From positions 3,720,001 to 3,784,000 of the forward strand of contig NZ_CP102246.1 in NCBI RefSeq assembly GCF_024599795.1: a DNA stretch of 64,000 nt, given 5' to 3'. Positions 1 to 9,495 of the stretch are shown here, piece by piece (position 1 is the first letter of the stretch; each line of letters opens with the position of its first letter). Under the pieces are notes generated by a model. The model worked only from the letters and a program-made list of their open reading frames with translations. It searched no databases and was not told where the DNA came from. The stretch is from Enterobacter cloacae complex sp. R_G8. GTDB lineage: Bacteria; Pseudomonadota; Gammaproteobacteria; Enterobacterales; Enterobacteriaceae. The translations under genes and the position numbers were made by a program.

Positions 1-571
1 ACGAGAAGCTCAACGCACCTGCGTCACCGTAATCAAAATTGGCGCCCGCTTCTGCCCCCTGATAGGTACCTGGCATAAAGCTCCAGTGCGGTGCTAACAG
101 GGTTTGACCGGTTGGCTGAATATAACCACCGCGCGCCCATACCGGGCCGTATTTAAATTTCGCGGCAGCTTTATACAGGCTGATACCGCTTTTATCTCCG
201 GACCAGTCTTCTTTATACGCTTTATTACTGGAGGAGAAGGCAATTTCGTTCGGGTGGCCGCTGTCACCATTTTCCGCCATTTCAATTGCCGTGAAGGCGG
301 CAATATCCAGACCGAACATATCGGCAGCGTAACCAGACTGGAAATCCAGGTTGGCGTTCCAGGTAGAGTGAGAAAGGTTCGTTTTATATTTATCTTCCGT
401 GACATCCTTACGGTCACGTTCACGCTGCCAGTAATAAATACCGCCCGTGAGGGTTGAATCATCGATGAAGCCTGCAGCTTTAGCGTCTGGCGTCACCACC
501 AGGCCTGACATTGCTGTCACACCGGCAATAGCCAGCGCCAGCGCACTACGTTTGCCACTGAACGTACGCAT
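1..571 (-). CDS. chiP: Chitoporin ChiP, N-terminal part (gene runs off the left edge)
   Basis: This is an outer-membrane porin of the OprD-like family that admits chitooligosaccharides; E. coli ChiP is next to glnS in the same orientation. Reading the minus strand from the ATG at 571 gives a signal peptide (basic MRTFSGKR, hydrophobic core, cleavage near AKA|AGFID), followed by beta-strand rich sequence with [11 protein letters not shown] and a strand ending in [12 protein letters not shown]. About 190 codons are inside the window; the C-terminal part lies beyond position 1. The start is fixed by the Shine-Dalgarno GAGG just upstream, which also lies in the ChiX pairing site. An NagC-type operator sits about 110 bp upstream, fitting control by amino-sugar availability. 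Identification by family knowledge; confidence is high. Confidence 0.93.
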   Translation of the reverse strand, partial: MRTFSGKRSALALAIAGVTAMSGLVVTPDAKAAGFIDDSTLTGGIYYWQRERDRKDVTEDKYKTNLSHSTWNANLDFQSGYAADMFGLDIAAFTAIEMAENGDSGHPNEIAFSSSNKAYKEDWSGDKSGISLYKAAAKFKYGPVWARGGYIQPTGQTLLAPHWSFMPGTYQGAEAGANFDYGDAGALSFS

Positions 572-576
572 AGATT

Positions 577-590
577 ATTCCTCTTTGACG
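577..590 (-). promoter_or_regulatory. ChiX small-RNA pairing site over the chiP ribosome binding site
   Basis: On the minus strand the chiP leader reads CGTCAAAGAGGAAT, the exact complement of the conserved ATTCCTCTTTGACG seed of the ChiX sRNA as I remember it. It covers the chiP Shine-Dalgarno. In E. coli and Salmonella ChiX silences chiP by pairing here. The chiX gene itself is not in the window, so pairing is inferred. Confidence 0.8.
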
Positions 591-678
591 AATTAAAACG
601 CCTAAAACGGCGAAAAATATAAAAGACCTGATGGTCAGGGGTAGTCGGAAATACCCTCGAATAACTACCGTCTTTAGG

Positions 679-704
679 TTATTTTTCGCGACGCGAATTA
701 TCAA
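679..704. promoter_or_regulatory. Probable NagC operator upstream of chiP
   Basis: The site has AT-rich flanks around a TTCGCGACGCGAA core, matching the NagC pattern of TTCG and CGAA half-sites in A/T runs that is also seen in the nagE operator of this window. The remaining intergenic stretch 705-960 is AT-rich and holds no gene that I can support. Confidence 0.6.
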
Positions 705-964
705 TGCTTTTCGGCGGGCAAAACTCAGGATTATGACGAAGTGCACATAATTGGTAGTGCTTTGTAACATTTAACGCAAGGCGAGAGCTGGCGGGGGAAA
801 GAGCGAATTTTCAATGAGTAACATTTTATTTTAGTGTCGATTTTACAGACTTAAGACTTTTCAAAAGCAGATTAACTTTTTTAAAAAAAATAAGTAGCAC
901 CTCATTGACCTGTTATTTTCACATACCCTATTTCGCTAGTGCTTTAAAGGCATGATCACGCTAT

Positions 965-990
965 AAAAAAACGCCGCATTACGCGGCGTT
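965..990 (-). terminator. glnS terminator
   Basis: Stem AACGCCGC / GCGGCGTT with a short loop, followed on the minus strand by a run of T, lies just past the glnS stop and before the chiP promoter region. Confidence 0.85.
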
Positions 991-1017
991 TGTTTCTCAT
1001 TGACCAGCGCGACGTTA

Positions 1018-2685
1018 TTATTCGCCGATCTTCGTCCAAGTATCACGCAGACCAACCGTACGGTTAAATACCGGTTTTTCAGCGGTGCTGTGACGGCTGT
1101 CCAGGCAGAAGTAACCTTCACGTTCAAACTGGAACGCTTTACCCGCCTCAGCCGCTTTGAGGGATGGCTCAGCATAACCCTGTTTGATCACCAGTGATTC
1201 CGGGTTGATGGTCGCCAGGAAGTCTTCTGCTGCGCCTGGGTTAGGCACGCTGAACAGACGATCGTACAGACGAATCTCTACCGGCAGCGCGTGTGATGCA
1301 CTGACCCAGTGGATCACGCCTTTCACCTTACGACCGTCCGCCGGATCTTTGCTCAGGGTCTCGGCATCGTAAGAGCAGAAGATGGTCGTGATGTTACCTT
1401 CTGCATCTTTCTCCACGCGCTCAGCTTTGATCACGTAGGCGTTACGCAGACGCACCTCTTTACCCAGCACCAGTCGCTTGTACTGCTTGTTCGCTTCTTC
1501 GCGGAAGTCAGCACGATCGATCCAGATTTCACCGCTGAACGGCACCTCACGGTTGCCCATCTCCGGTTTATTCGGATGGTTAGGCATGGAGACCATTTCG
1601 CTCGCACCCTGCGGGTAATTTTCGATAACCAGTTTCACCGGGTCGATAACCGCCATCGCGCGCGGCGCGTTTTCGTTCAGATCTTCACGGATGCAGGACT
1701 CCAGAGAGGCCATCTCGATGGTGTTGTCCTGCTTGGTCACGCCGATACGTTTGCAGAACTCACGGATTGACGCCGCGGTGTAGCCACGACGGCGCAGACC
1801 GGAGATGGTCGGCATACGTGGGTCGTCCCAGCCTTCAACATGCTTATCAGTCACCAGCAGGTTCAGCTTACGCTTGGACATCACGGTGTATTCCAGATTC
1901 AGACGAGAGAACTCGTACTGACGCGGATGCACCGGAATCGTGATGTTATCCAGCACCCAGTCGTACAGACGACGGTTGTCCTGGAACTCCAGCGTACACA
2001 GCGAGTGGGTGATGCCTTCCAGCGCATCGCTGATGCAGTGAGTGAAGTCGTACATCGGGTAGATGCACCACTTGTTACCGGTCTGGTGGTGTTCAGCGAA
2101 TTTGATGCGGTACAGCACCGGGTCGCGCATCACGATAAACGGAGACGCCATATCGATTTTGGCACGCAGGCACGCTTTGCCTTCCTCGAAGCCACCAGCA
2201 CGCATTTTTTCAAACAGCGCAAGGTTCTCTTCCACGCTGCGATCGCGGAACGGGCTGTTTTTACCCGGTGCCGTCAGTGTACCGCGGTATTCACGGATTT
2301 CATCCGCAGAGAGCTCGTCAACGTAGGCCAGACCTTTATTGATCAGCTCAACGGCATAGGCATACAGCTGATCGAAATAGTCAGAGGAGTAGCAGATATC
2401 GCCAGACCAGTTGAAGCCCAGCCATTGCACGTCGTTCTTAATGGACTCAACGTATTCGATGTCTTCTTTTACTGGGTTGGTGTCATCGAAACGCAGGTTG
2501 CACTGCCCCTGATAGTCTTGCGCAATGCCAAAGTTCAGGCAGATAGATTTCGCATGCCCAATGTGCAGGTAGCCGTTTGGCTCCGGCGGGAAACGGGTAT
2601 GAATTGTGGTGTGCTTACCACTGGCCAGATCTTCATCGATGATCTGACGAATAAAGTTACTCGGGCGGGCTTCTGCCTCACTCAT
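1018..2685 (-). CDS. glnS: Glutaminyl-tRNA synthetase
   Basis: Class I aminoacyl-tRNA synthetase that charges tRNA-Gln with glutamine in the cytoplasm. The 555-residue product has the HIGH motif at residues 41-44 ([10 protein letters not shown]) and the class signature variant VMSKRKL near residue 270, followed by the beta-barrel anticodon-binding domains. Length matches the family (E. coli 554). The start [11 protein letters not shown] is the conserved one. It is a single gene with its own terminator at 965-990. Its substrates include the four tRNA-Gln genes about 9 kb away at 11580-12080. Confidence 0.98.
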   Translation of the reverse strand: MSEAEARPSNFIRQIIDEDLASGKHTTIHTRFPPEPNGYLHIGHAKSICLNFGIAQDYQGQCNLRFDDTNPVKEDIEYVESIKNDVQWLGFNWSGDICYSSDYFDQLYAYAVELINKGLAYVDELSADEIREYRGTLTAPGKNSPFRDRSVEENLALFEKMRAGGFEEGKACLRAKIDMASPFIVMRDPVLYRIKFAEHHQTGNKWCIYPMYDFTHCISDALEGITHSLCTLEFQDNRRLYDWVLDNITIPVHPRQYEFSRLNLEYTVMSKRKLNLLVTDKHVEGWDDPRMPTISGLRRRGYTAASIREFCKRIGVTKQDNTIEMASLESCIREDLNENAPRAMAVIDPVKLVIENYPQGASEMVSMPNHPNKPEMGNREVPFSGEIWIDRADFREEANKQYKRLVLGKEVRLRNAYVIKAERVEKDAEGNITTIFCSYDAETLSKDPADGRKVKGVIHWVSASHALPVEIRLYDRLFSVPNPGAAEDFLATINPESLVIKQGYAEPSLKAAEAGKAFQFEREGYFCLDSRHSTAEKPVFNRTVGLRDTWTKIGE

Positions 2686-2805
2686 CGTGGATTCCTCAAA
2701 GCGTAAACAACGTATAACGGCATATGATCTTATAAGCCGGACGTAGTGACAACCCTTAGTTACGGAAAATACGTATCAGATGAAAATAATGGGGGCGTTT
2801 GCTGC

Positions 2806-2839
2806 AAAAAAAAGCGGCGGAGGAATTCCCCCGCCGCTT
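2806..2839 (-). terminator. nagE terminator
   Basis: GC-rich stem AAGCGGCGG / CCGCCGCTT with loop, followed on the minus strand by eight T, 26 bp past the nagE stop. Confidence 0.9.
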
Positions 2840-2864
2840 AAGGCATGACTCTACTCAGGAGCGA

Positions 2865-4886
2865 TTATTTGCCTTTAATCTCATACAGTGGCGTTTGCCC
2901 TGCAACAACCTGACCTTTCGCCTGCAGCACCAGGCCGCTGAAGTCGTCGATATTGCTGCATACCACCGGGCTTATCATCGAGCGGGCATTGGCGTTCAGG
3001 AAATCCAGATCCATTTCCAGAATTGGCTGGCCTGCAACCACTTCTGCCCCCTCTTCCACCAGGCGAGTAAAGCCCTGGCCGTTCAGCGCAACGGTATCAA
3101 TACCCATATGAACCACGATCTCCGCGCCTTTTTCGGTTTCGAGACAGAACGCGTGGTTGGTGTTGAAGATTTTTACGATGGTGCCCGCCGCAGGAGACAC
3201 AACGGTCTTCTCCGTTGGTTTCACCGCAACACCGTCACCGACCGCTTTGCTGGCAAACGCTTCGTCAGGAACCTGCTCAAGCGCGACCACTTCACCCGTA
3301 ACCGGGGAAACCAGTGCGGCGATGGTGGTGGCGTTGGGTACCGCCTGCGGTTTTGCCGCAGCAGTTGCGGCGGCAGGCGCCTCTGACGCTTGCGCAGCAG
3401 CGACAGGGCCAGTCGTTTTCATGGCGTTAGCAATTTTTTCCGCCACAAAGCCCACGATAATCTGCACGCTGGTTTTGTTCAGGCGAATAACACCGGAAGC
3501 ACCCAGACGTTTAGCCAGCGCTTCGTTTACCAGTGAAGAGTCTTTGACGTTCAGACGCAGACGAGTGATACAGGCATCAATACCGGTCAGGTTGTCAGAA
3601 CCACCAACAGCGGCAATGTACTGACGGGCCAGACCAGACACGTCCTGATCCTGCGCGCCGCTCACGTTCACGTCCTGGCCATCGGCTTCGCTGCCGGCAA
3701 CAGCCAGTTCGCGACCCGGGGTCATCAGGTTGAATTTGGTGATGGTGAAACGGAACACCACGTAGTAGATAACGAAGAACACCAGACCTTGTGGGATCAG
3801 CATCCACCAGTGGGTCGCCAGCGGGTTACGGGAAGAAAGCACCATATCCACCAGACCGGCACTGAAGCCGAAACCAGCAATCCACTGCATGCTTGCAGCG
3901 ATGAACACGGAGATACCGGTCAGCACGGCGTGAATAACATACAGAACCGGAGCAACGAACATGAAGGAGAATTCCAGCGGCTCGGTGATACCGGTGAAGA
4001 AGGCAGCAAACGCACCCGCCATCATGATACCCAGCACTTTCGCTTTGTTCTCTGGACGTGCGCAGTGGTAGATAGCCAGCGCAGCACCCGGCAGACCGAA
4101 CATCATGATCGGGAAGAAGCCCGCCTGGTAACGACCGGTGATACCCACAACCGCTTTACCCGCTTCAATGGACTGTGCGCCACCGAGGAAGTTAGGAATA
4201 TCGTTAATGCCCGCAACGTCGAACCAGAACACGGAGTTCAGCGCGTGGTGCAGACCGACCGGGATCAGCAGACGGTTGAAGAACGCATACACGCCAGCAC
4301 CGACAGAACCCAGTTTCTGAATGTGTTCACCAAAGTTAACCAGACCGTCAAAGATCACCGGCCAGATGTACATCAGGATGAACGCAACGAAGATCATCAC
4401 GAAAGAAGTCAGGATAGGTACCAGACGACGACCGCTGAAGAACGACAGCGCTTTTGGCAGTTCAACACCGCTGAAGCGGTTGTACAGTTCCGCAGAGATA
4501 ATACCGACGAGGATACCCACGAACTGGTTACTGATTTTACCGAACGCAGCAGGAACCTGGTCCGCCGGGATCTTCTGGATCATGGCAACCGCAGCCGGAG
4601 AACAGAGTGTGGTCAGCACCAGGAAGCCCACGAAACCCGTCAGCGCGGCAGCACCGTCTTTATCTTTGGACATGCCATAAGCCACACCAATGGCAAACAG
4701 CACGGACATGTTATCGATAATGGCGGAACCAGACTTAATGAAGAACGCCGCTAATGCGTTGTCTCCACCCCAGCCGACCGGGTCAATCCAGTAACCGACA
4801 CCCATTAATATCGCTGCCGCTGGCAACGTGGCGACCGGCACCATAAGCGCACGGCCAACCTTTTGTAAATAACCTAGAATACTCAC
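2865..4886 (-). CDS. nagE: N-acetylglucosamine-specific PTS transporter, EIICBA
   Basis: Inner-membrane phosphotransferase permease that imports N-acetylglucosamine and phosphorylates it to GlcNAc-6-P. The three domains are fused in one 673-residue chain: EIIC membrane domain (about 1-380, with GLHHALN at 211-217 and ITEPLEF at 300-306), EIIB (about 415-490, phospho-Cys439 in DACITRLRL), an Ala-rich linker (about 493-520), and EIIA (about 523-673, active His593 in VVHMGIDT). The linker explains the extra length over E. coli NagE (648). It is divergent from nagBACD and shares its control region, with NagC and CRP sites at 4997-5114. Its product feeds NagA and NagB. Confidence 0.97.
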   Translation of the reverse strand: MSILGYLQKVGRALMVPVATLPAAAILMGVGYWIDPVGWGGDNALAAFFIKSGSAIIDNMSVLFAIGVAYGMSKDKDGAAALTGFVGFLVLTTLCSPAAVAMIQKIPADQVPAAFGKISNQFVGILVGIISAELYNRFSGVELPKALSFFSGRRLVPILTSFVMIFVAFILMYIWPVIFDGLVNFGEHIQKLGSVGAGVYAFFNRLLIPVGLHHALNSVFWFDVAGINDIPNFLGGAQSIEAGKAVVGITGRYQAGFFPIMMFGLPGAALAIYHCARPENKAKVLGIMMAGAFAAFFTGITEPLEFSFMFVAPVLYVIHAVLTGISVFIAASMQWIAGFGFSAGLVDMVLSSRNPLATHWWMLIPQGLVFFVIYYVVFRFTITKFNLMTPGRELAVAGSEADGQDVNVSGAQDQDVSGLARQYIAAVGGSDNLTGIDACITRLRLNVKDSSLVNEALAKRLGASGVIRLNKTSVQIIVGFVAEKIANAMKTTGPVAAAQASEAPAAATAAAKPQAVPNATTIAALVSPVTGEVVALEQVPDEAFASKAVGDGVAVKPTEKTVVSPAAGTIVKIFNTNHAFCLETEKGAEIVVHMGIDTVALNGQGFTRLVEEGAEVVAGQPILEMDLDFLNANARSMISPVVCSNIDDFSGLVLQAKGQVVAGQTPLYEIKGK

Positions 4887-4996
4887 TTTCTTCCCCCTAT
4901 GAGACCCCGTTTAAGGCATGTTCTCAGCTCTGTTTTTTATTGTGTCACGAACTATAAATACAGTTGATGATTCACTGGCATTGTGAGTGTGTGAAA

Positions 4997-5020
4997 AATT
5001 AATTCGTATCGCAAATTAAA
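4997..5020. promoter_or_regulatory. NagC operator, nagE side
   Basis: AATTAATTCGTATCGCAAAT and the following TAAA match the E. coli nagE NagC operator closely. It is paired with a second site about 94 bp away; in E. coli a NagC dimer-dimer contact between the two sites loops the DNA and represses both nagE and nagBACD until GlcNAc-6-P is present. Confidence 0.88.
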
Positions 5021-5028
5021 AGCGTACT

Positions 5029-5050
5029 TTTTGTGATTTTTGTCACCAAA
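5029..5050. promoter_or_regulatory. CRP-binding site between nagE and nagB
   Basis: TGTGA-TTTTTG-TCACC at 5032-5047 is a near-consensus CRP box (TGTGA-N6-TCACA) in flanking T/A runs. Its place between the two NagC boxes matches the catabolite-activated nagE-nagB promoter region of E. coli. Confidence 0.88.
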
Positions 5051-5091
5051 TATCGTTTATCACCCTCCCTTTCACTGGCTAACATCGAAAA

Positions 5092-5114
5092 CTTATTTTA
5101 TCATTCGAAAAATC
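5092..5114. promoter_or_regulatory. NagC operator, nagB side
   Basis: CTTATTTTATCATTCGAAAA and ATC differ by about one base from the E. coli nagB operator as I recall it. It lies about 100 bp upstream of the nagB start. Confidence 0.85.
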
Positions 5115-5214
5115 AAGACGGATTGATCCGGCCTGAAAGGTTCCAGGTTACGCTTAAATATCAGGTTCCGATCACTATCCGCCCACTCTTCTACTTTAAC
5201 TCTTGAGGTGAACA

Positions 5215-6015
5215 ATGAGACTGATTCCCCTGGCAACTGCTGAACAAGTCGGTAAATGGGCCGCTCGCCATATCGTTAACCGTATTAACGCGTTCAAGCC
5301 GACCGCCGATCGTCCTTTCGTACTGGGTCTTCCAACAGGCGGCACGCCGCTGACCGCGTATAAGGCTCTGGTTGAGATGCACAAAGCAGGCCAGGTTAGC
5401 TTCAAGCATGTTGTCACCTTCAATATGGACGAATATGTCGGCTTACCGAAGGACCATCCAGAAAGCTACCATAGCTTTATGCACCGCAACTTCTTTGATC
5501 ACGTTGATATTCCAGCTGAAAATATTAACCTGCTGAATGGAAACGCGCCTGATATTGACGCAGAATGCCGTCAGTATGAAGAAAAAATCCGTTCTTACGG
5601 TAAAATCCACCTGTTTATGGGCGGCGTGGGTAACGATGGTCATATCGCGTTTAACGAACCGGCGTCCTCTCTGGCGTCCCGCACCCGTATTAAAACGCTG
5701 ACCCATGACACGCGCGTGGCAAACTCCCGCTTCTTTGATGGCGATGTGAACCAGGTTCCAAAATACGCCCTGACTGTAGGCGTCGGCACGCTGTTGGATG
5801 CCGAAGAAGTGATGATTCTGGTTCTGGGTGGCGTGAAGGCGCAGGCGCTCCAGGCCGCCGTTGAAGGCAACGTAAACCACATGTGGACCATCAGCTGCCT
5901 GCAGCTGCATCCAAAATCAGTCATCGTCTGTGACGAACCGTCCACGATGGAACTGAAAGTGAAAACGCTGAAATACTTCAACGAGTTAGAAGCTGAGAAC
6001 ATCAAAGGTCTGTAA
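5215..6015 (+). CDS. nagB: Glucosamine-6-phosphate deaminase
   Basis: Converts glucosamine-6-P to fructose-6-P and ammonia, the last step of amino-sugar breakdown. The 266-residue protein has the family length. Catalytic residues are in place: Asp72 (NMDEY), Asp141 and His143 ([10 protein letters not shown]) and Glu148. The allosteric enzyme is activated by GlcNAc-6-P. The ATG follows a TTGAGGTG ribosome site. It is the first gene of nagBACD; a terminator-like hairpin at 6024-6056 separates it from nagA and may set the ratio of the two products. Confidence 0.98.
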   Translation: MRLIPLATAEQVGKWAARHIVNRINAFKPTADRPFVLGLPTGGTPLTAYKALVEMHKAGQVSFKHVVTFNMDEYVGLPKDHPESYHSFMHRNFFDHVDIPAENINLLNGNAPDIDAECRQYEEKIRSYGKIHLFMGGVGNDGHIAFNEPASSLASRTRIKTLTHDTRVANSRFFDGDVNQVPKYALTVGVGTLLDAEEVMILVLGGVKAQALQAAVEGNVNHMWTISCLQLHPKSVIVCDEPSTMELKVKTLKYFNELEAENIKGL

Positions 6016-6023
6016 TTGAATAA

Positions 6024-6056
6024 CCGCCTCTTCATGAAGAGGCGGCCGCTTTTTTT
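6024..6056 (+). terminator. Hairpin with T-run between nagB and nagA (partial terminator or mRNA stabiliser)
   Basis: The 22-nt palindrome CCGCCTCTTCATGAAGAGGCGG at 6024-6045 is followed four bases later by eight T. It looks like an intrinsic terminator inside an operon whose downstream genes are known to be cotranscribed, so it must be read through part of the time. Confidence 0.75.
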
Positions 6057-6070
6057 AACCGGGGGTCGTT

Positions 6071-7219
6071 ATGTACGCTTTAACCCACGGTCGGATTTAT
6101 ACCGGCCATGAAATTCTGGATGACCATGCGATTGTTATCGCCAATGGCCTGATTGAACGTGTTTGCCCGCTGGCAGAACTGCCGCCGGAGATTGAACAGC
6201 GCTCACTCAATGGAGCAGTGATCTCCCCCGGTTTTATCGACGTTCAGTTGAACGGCTGCGGCGGCGTGCAGTTTAACGACACCGCAGACGCCGTCACCGT
6301 CGACACGCTGGAAATCATGCAGAAAGCGAACGAGAAATCGGGCTGCACCAGCTATCTGCCAACACTCATCACCAGCAGCGATGAGCTGATGAAACAGGGC
6401 ATCCGCGTCATGCGTGACTACCTGGCAAAACACCCGAATCAGGCACTGGGTCTGCATCTTGAAGGGCCATGGCTGAACATGGTCAAGAAAGGGACGCATA
6501 ATCCGGATTACGTGCGAAAACCAGATGCTGAACTGGTCGACTATATGTGTGCCAATGCCGATGTGATCACCAAGGTGACGCTGGCACCTGAAATGACCGG
6601 CACTGACGTTATCAGCAAACTGGCCGCCGCCGGGATTGTCGTGTCAGCAGGCCACTCCAACGCCACGCAGAAAGAGGCAAAAGCCGGTTTCCGCGCAGGC
6701 ATTACCTTTGCGACGCACCTGTATAACGCCATGCCATACATCACGGGTCGTGAACCGGGTCTGGTTGGGGCGATTCTGGATGAGCCAGACGTTTACTGCG
6801 GTATTATCGCGGACGGTTTACACGTCGATTACACCAACATTCGCAACGCCAAGCGGCTGAAAGGTGACAAGCTTTGTCTGGTGACAGATGCCACCGCACC
6901 GGCAGGGGCAAATATTGAGCAGTTCATTTTTGCCGGTAAAACAATATACTACCGCAACGGACTGTGTGTGGATGAAAACGGTACGTTGAGCGGCTCCTCC
7001 CTGACCATGATTGAAGGCGTGCGTAACCTGGTTGAACATTGCGGGATTGCGCTTGATGAAGTCCTGCGCATGGCAACCCTTTATCCTGCGCGCGCTATCG
7101 GCGTGGATAAACAGCTTGGCGGAATTGCACCAGGTATGGTTGCAAACCTGACGGCATTCACACACGATTATAAAATTATTAAGACCATCGTTAATGGTAA
7201 CGAGGTCGTCACTGAGTAA
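6071..7219 (+). CDS. nagA: N-acetylglucosamine-6-phosphate deacetylase
   Basis: Removes the acetyl group from GlcNAc-6-P, giving glucosamine-6-P for NagB and acetate; it also lowers the level of the NagC inducer. The amidohydrolase TIM barrel of 382 residues (E. coli 382) has metal ligands Glu131 (LHLEGPW), His195 (SAGHS) and His216 (THLYN) and the catalytic Asp273 (VTDA). The ATG follows GGGGGTCGTT. nagC starts 9 bp after its stop, so the two are cotranscribed. Confidence 0.98.
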   Translation: MYALTHGRIYTGHEILDDHAIVIANGLIERVCPLAELPPEIEQRSLNGAVISPGFIDVQLNGCGGVQFNDTADAVTVDTLEIMQKANEKSGCTSYLPTLITSSDELMKQGIRVMRDYLAKHPNQALGLHLEGPWLNMVKKGTHNPDYVRKPDAELVDYMCANADVITKVTLAPEMTGTDVISKLAAAGIVVSAGHSNATQKEAKAGFRAGITFATHLYNAMPYITGREPGLVGAILDEPDVYCGIIADGLHVDYTNIRNAKRLKGDKLCLVTDATAPAGANIEQFIFAGKTIYYRNGLCVDENGTLSGSSLTMIEGVRNLVEHCGIALDEVLRMATLYPARAIGVDKQLGGIAPGMVANLTAFTHDYKIIKTIVNGNEVVTE

Positions 7220-7227
7220 GTAAAAGT

Positions 7228-8448
7228 ATGACACCAGGCGGACAAGCTCAAATCGGTAATGTCGATCTCGTTAAACAGCTTAACAGCGCGGCGGTATATC
7301 GCCTGATTGACCAACACGGGCCAATCTCACGTATTCAGATAGCCGAACAAAGCCAGCTTGCTCCCGCCAGCGTGACAAAAATTACACGTCAGCTTATTGA
7401 GCGCGGACTGATCAAAGAAGTCGATCAGCAGGCCTCCACCGGGGGCCGCCGCGCAATTTCCATCATCACCGAAACGCGCAATTTTCAGGCCATTGGCGTG
7501 CGTCTTGGTCGCCATGACACCACCCTCACACTTTACGATCTGAGCAGTAAAGCCATCGCGGAAGAGCACTACCCTCTTCCGGAGCGCACCCAGGAGACCC
7601 TGGAACACGCGCTGCTGAATACTATCGCGCACTTTATCGAAAGCTGTCAGCGCAAGATCCGCGAACTCATCGCCATTTCAGTGATCCTGCCCGGGCTGGT
7701 TGATCCGGAAAGCGGCGTCATTCGTTATATGCCACATATCCCGGTCGAGAACTGGGCGCTGGTGGAGGCGCTGGAAAAGCGCTTTAAAGTGACCTGCTTT
7801 GTGGGCCACGACATCCGCTCGCTGGCGCTGGCCGAGCACTACTTTGGTGCGAGTCAGGACTGTGAAGACTCTATTCTGGTGCGTGTTCACCGCGGCACCG
7901 GGGCGGGCATTATCTCCAACGGCCGTATCTTTATTGGTCGTAACGGCAACGTGGGCGAGATTGGTCATATCCAGGTGGAACCGCTCGGCGAGCGCTGCCA
8001 CTGCGGTAATTTTGGCTGTCTTGAAACAGTTGCCGCCAACGCAGCCATTGAGCACCGCGTCCGTCATCTGCTGGAACAAGGCTACCAGAGCCGCGTGACG
8101 CTGGACGATTGTAAAATCGGCGCCATCTGCAAAGCCGCCAATAAAGGCGATGCGCTGGCCTGCGAAGTGATCGAGCAGGTCGGGCGCCACCTCGGTAAAA
8201 CCATTGCCATTGCCATCAACCTCTTTAATCCGCAAAAAGTGGTGATTGCAGGCGAAATCGTCGAGGCGGAAAAAGTGTTATTGCCCGCGATTGAAGGCTG
8301 CATTAACACTCAGGCGCTGAAGGCGTTTCGCCAGAATTTACCGGTCGTGCGTTCGACGCTGGATCACCGCTCTGCGATTGGTGCGTTTGCGCTGGTCAAA
8401 CGTGCCATGCTCAACGGGATCCTGTTGCAGCATTTGCTGGAAAGCTAA
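7228..8448 (+). CDS. nagC: N-acetylglucosamine repressor NagC
   Basis: ROK-family transcription factor that represses nagE, nagBACD and chitin genes such as chiP, and is released by GlcNAc-6-P. The 406-residue protein has an N-terminal winged helix (about 20-65, with LAPASVTKITRQLIERG as recognition region), a sugar-binding ROK domain (HRGTGAGIIS near 221-230) and the ROK zinc motif His247, Cys257, Cys259, Cys264 (GERCHCGNFGCLE). It is autoregulated because it sits in the operon it controls. Its probable operators in this window are at 679, 4997 and 5092. Confidence 0.97.
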   Translation: MTPGGQAQIGNVDLVKQLNSAAVYRLIDQHGPISRIQIAEQSQLAPASVTKITRQLIERGLIKEVDQQASTGGRRAISIITETRNFQAIGVRLGRHDTTLTLYDLSSKAIAEEHYPLPERTQETLEHALLNTIAHFIESCQRKIRELIAISVILPGLVDPESGVIRYMPHIPVENWALVEALEKRFKVTCFVGHDIRSLALAEHYFGASQDCEDSILVRVHRGTGAGIISNGRIFIGRNGNVGEIGHIQVEPLGERCHCGNFGCLETVAANAAIEHRVRHLLEQGYQSRVTLDDCKIGAICKAANKGDALACEVIEQVGRHLGKTIAIAINLFNPQKVVIAGEIVEAEKVLLPAIEGCINTQALKAFRQNLPVVRSTLDHRSAIGAFALVKRAMLNGILLQHLLES

Positions 8449-8493
8449 TCGGGACTTATAGTAACGCCTTCTTTTTTTGATGTCGGATTGTTC

Positions 8494-9246
8494 ATGACCA
8501 TTAAGAATGTAATTTGTGATATTGACGGCGTGCTGATGCACGACAACATCGCCGTGCCAGGTGCTGCGGAGTTTCTTCACCGCATCATCGACAAAGGAAT
8601 GCCGCTGGTTCTGCTCACGAACTACCCTTCCCAAACCGGTCAGGACCTGGCGAACCGTTTTGCCACCGCGGGTATCAACGTACCGGACAGCGTGTTTTAT
8701 ACCTCCGCCATGGCGACGGCAGATTTTTTGAAGCGTCAGGAAGGGAAAAAAGCCTACGTGGTCGGAGAAGGTGCGCTGATCCACGAGCTGTATAAAGCAG
8801 GCTTTACGATCACCGATGTAAACCCGGACTTTGTAATTGTCGGCGAAACGCGCTCGTTTAACTGGGAGATGATGCATAAAGCAGCCTACTTTGTCGCCAG
8901 CGGCGCGCGCTTTATCGCCACCAACCCGGATACGCACGGCCGTGGTTTCTATCCGGCCTGCGGCGCACTGTGCGCCGGTATCGAAAAAATCTCTGGTCGT
9001 AAGCCGTTTGTTGTCGGCAAACCGAGCCCGTGGATCATTCGTGCCGCGCTGAACACGATGCAGGCCCATTCTGAAGAGACCGTGATTGTCGGTGATAACC
9101 TGCGCACCGATATTCTGGCAGGTTTCCAGGCGGGTCTGGAAACCATTCTGGTGCTCTCCGGTGTCTCTCAGCTCGATGACATTGATTCGATGCCGTTCCG
9201 GCCGAGCTGGATATACCCCTCCGTCGACGAAATTGACATTATTTGA
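8494..9246 (+). CDS. nagD: UMP/ribonucleotide phosphatase NagD (UmpH)
   Basis: HAD-superfamily phosphatase that dephosphorylates nucleoside monophosphates, best UMP; it is in the nag operon but not required for amino-sugar use. The 250-residue protein has the HAD nucleophile pair Asp9/Asp11 (VICDIDGVLM), the LLTNYPS motif and the C-terminal metal motif VGDNLRTDI. A TTG two codons upstream is in frame, but the ATG at 8494 gives the conserved MTIKNVICD start. It is the last gene of the operon, with a terminator at 9252-9276. Confidence 0.95.
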   Translation: MTIKNVICDIDGVLMHDNIAVPGAAEFLHRIIDKGMPLVLLTNYPSQTGQDLANRFATAGINVPDSVFYTSAMATADFLKRQEGKKAYVVGEGALIHELYKAGFTITDVNPDFVIVGETRSFNWEMMHKAAYFVASGARFIATNPDTHGRGFYPACGALCAGIEKISGRKPFVVGKPSPWIIRAALNTMQAHSEETVIVGDNLRTDILAGFQAGLETILVLSGVSQLDDIDSMPFRPSWIYPSVDEIDII

Positions 9247-9251
9247 TTCAG

Positions 9252-9276
9252 AACCACGCCTCAGGGCGTGGTTTTT
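9252..9276 (+). terminator. nag operon terminator after nagD
   Basis: Stem AACCACGCC / GGGCGTGGTT with TCA loop and trailing T-run directly after the nagD stop. Confidence 0.9.
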
Positions 9277-9495
9277 CATTTATAGCCCCCACAAACAAAA
9301 CCCCATCTAACAAAAACGGCAATTCATTGCAGAATCATCAATAAAACTGTTTATGACATACTCTTTTTTCAACATTCTGCAATCACCATTGCACTATTTC
9401 CGTTTAACACCGTAAAACCCTTGCGCGCCCTGCCCCTTTGCGGCATTTTCATAAGCAAGCAACATTACAAAGCAACAGGGTTAACGGAGAAGGTT

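Noticed and set aside
8338..9279. 313-codon open frame antisense to nagC/nagD
   Set aside because: Covers the end of two well-supported genes and the nag terminator; no sensible start.
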